Below, piece by piece: positions 63,145 through 64,000 of a stretch of DNA of 64,000 bases. Source of the stretch: Paenibacillus sp. MMS20-IR301 (GTDB lineage Bacteria; Bacillota; Bacilli; Paenibacillales; Paenibacillaceae). The notes beneath the pieces are model-generated. The model was given only the letters and a program-made list of their open reading frames with translations. It ran no database searches and was not told the origin of the DNA. The stretch lies in contig NZ_CP135275.1 of NCBI RefSeq assembly GCF_032302195.1, positions 2,480,001 to 2,544,000 on the forward strand. The letters run 5' to 3'. Position numbers and translations under genes: made by a program. Position 1 is the first letter of the stretch; each line of letters begins with the position of its first letter.

Positions 63145-63645
63145 TTACATTTCTGCCCAGGTTACATTCAGCTCGATGACGCCTTCTTGCGAGGCCAAAG
63201 ATCCGCCTATAATCGACCAGCTCTGCTTATTATCCTTCGTAGTGCCTTGAATAATCAGATTCTTATCATCGATGGTCTGTGCAGAATCACTCCCCAGCCT
63301 GGATGATAGATAATCCTTATAGAGCTTCGATACGGAATCCATACTTTCTTTTGTTGTGAAGATCAGAAGTGCTGCCTTCCTGCCCTCATTGTCTTCGGAA
63401 TGGGAGAGTGAGATCACTGCATCCTCCGGAAGCGGAAAATCCGCAGGCAGATTATCGGGAAGCCCCTTGTTCTCTCCGGCGTCAACGGGATCAGCTGTGT
63501 CCGGAGCATTCCCGGAGGCCGGCTGGGGAGCTGCCAAGGCCTGCACAGCCTCTGGGGCTGCATTCTCCCCTTCATTGCTGCAGGCACTAACACTAAATAC
63601 GGCTAACACCAAGGATAACATCAGGATCATTTTTTTAGTATACAA
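63145..63645 (-). CDS. Lipoprotein of unknown function
   Basis: A 166-residue predicted lipoprotein. The N-terminus MYTKKMILMLSLVLAVFSVSAC ends in the lipobox VSAC. A Pro/Ala/Asp-rich linker of about 45 residues follows, then a small alpha/beta domain (LPADFPLPEDAVISLSHSEDNEGRKAALLIFTT, SKLYKDYLSSRL, IIQGTTKDNKQSWSII), of a type common in Paenibacillus lipoproteins. TTG 63645 has AAGGAG 10 bases upstream and fits better than GTG 63654 or ATG 63630. It converges with the small hypothetical gene. The function is unknown. Confidence 0.78.
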   Translation of the reverse strand: MYTKKMILMLSLVLAVFSVSACSNEGENAAPEAVQALAAPQPASGNAPDTADPVDAGENKGLPDNLPADFPLPEDAVISLSHSEDNEGRKAALLIFTTKESMDSVSKLYKDYLSSRLGSDSAQTIDDKNLIIQGTTKDNKQSWSIIGGSLASQEGVIELNVTWAEM

Positions 63646-63869
63646 GTCCCTCACTCCTTAAGTTTGCTACGGCTTACACAACCTGTAAGATATGCATGCC
63701 TACCGGATAATACCCTATATGTTATTCCGCCAATCAGCTTTCTGTCCTAACAGGAGTGATTGTTATGGTCCAAGGGCTTTCCGCCGTAGTAAACTCGTAA
63801 ATTCCTACTCTTACCGTGCTGTTTCTGCTAAGATAGACTCCATATCCATGCAAAAGGAGTCATTAGCAG

Positions 63870-64000
63870 ATGTTCAATTCCAGAAACCGCAAGCAGCTCA
63901 AAAGATACAGCTTAATCCTCTTAGCTCTTATCATTTCGTTGTTAACCGCAGTTCTATCCAAACAAGAACCGGACAGTTATTCTGAACCGCTGAACACTCA
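63870..64000 (+). CDS. 5' end of a gene for an exported or membrane-anchored protein (runs off the window)
   Basis: ATG 63870 follows AAAGGAG by about 10 bases. The frame stays open to the window end: MFNSRNRKQLKRYSLILLAL, then IISLLTAVLS and a hydrophilic KQEPDSYSEPLNT. A basic start with one hydrophobic segment indicates a signal peptide or anchor. The visible 43 residues do not identify the family. An overlapping frame at 63692-63985 has no ribosome site and was discarded. Confidence 0.7.
   Translation, partial: MFNSRNRKQLKRYSLILLALIISLLTAVLSKQEPDSYSEPLNT

Noticed and set aside
63692..63985. 97-codon plus-strand frame near the window end
   Set aside because: No ribosome site; it overlaps a better frame at 63870 that has AAAGGAG and a signal peptide.

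Overview
The window reads as a chromosomal stretch of a Gram-positive, low-to-mid GC spore-former of the Paenibacillus type. Gene content and order match Bacillales: ylbF/ylbG, ylaN with a FtsW-family gene, a DgcP-like cyclase beside rpsD, then acsA/acuA/ccpA. Shine-Dalgarno sequences are strong (AAGGAGG type), TTG and GTG starts are common, and the protein flavour and small intergenic repeats look paenibacillar. The genus call is inference; no rRNA is present.

Layout. 1-10.9 kb: the 3' end of rqcH, then a mostly minus-strand block with a PHP phosphoesterase, a LysR regulator, an EAL protein and a CBS-GGDEF protein encoded as two overlapping genes, ylbG/ylbF, an XPB-type helicase with its Helicase_C_3 partner, and an M20 amidohydrolase. 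11-20 kb: yugN and a SEDS glycosyltransferase (coupled), an Asp23 protein, a Ca2+/H+ antiporter, ylaN, an HPr-like protein without the phosphorylated His, an M29 aminopeptidase, a lipoprotein and a GAF-GAF-GGDEF cyclase. 20-29 kb: rpsD with its leader, a class A penicillin-binding protein, divergent acsA/acuA with a candidate cre site, mtnN and ccpA. 29-40 kb: a PfpI-family protein, an ECF sigma/anti-sigma pair, a PTS operon (EIICBA-EI, no HPr), a PD-(D/E)XK-like protein, a CoA-binding protein, a GNAT protein and aroA. 40-53 kb: aroK, gnd, an MFS transporter, speA, several small proteins, an S2P-type protease, T-box-controlled metG, a Nudix protein and a P-loop kinase. 53-64 kb is the accessory part: an IS4-family element, a tRNA-Val followed by an AT-rich islet that ends in a decayed copy of the tRNA 3' end and terminator, an adenylyltransferase, a cupin, an AraC regulator, a frameshifted gene, and an Agr-like signalling operon.

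The most interesting object is the four-gene minus-strand operon at 60881-62577: a polytopic membrane protein, AgrB, a 45-residue AgrD, and a stand-alone LytTR protein. It has the peptide-making half of an agr system but no histidine kinase and no receiver domain. Its output half instead resembles the membrane-protein plus LytTR pairs (LytTR regulatory systems) of streptococci. A peptide-gated, phosphorylation-free quorum circuit is an inference, but it follows directly from the gene content.

Central metabolism and its control also cluster here: acsA and its acetyltransferase acuA, ccpA with a cre-like sequence next to its own promoter, the sugar PTS operon, and gnd. Intergenic regions carry several families of small repeats.
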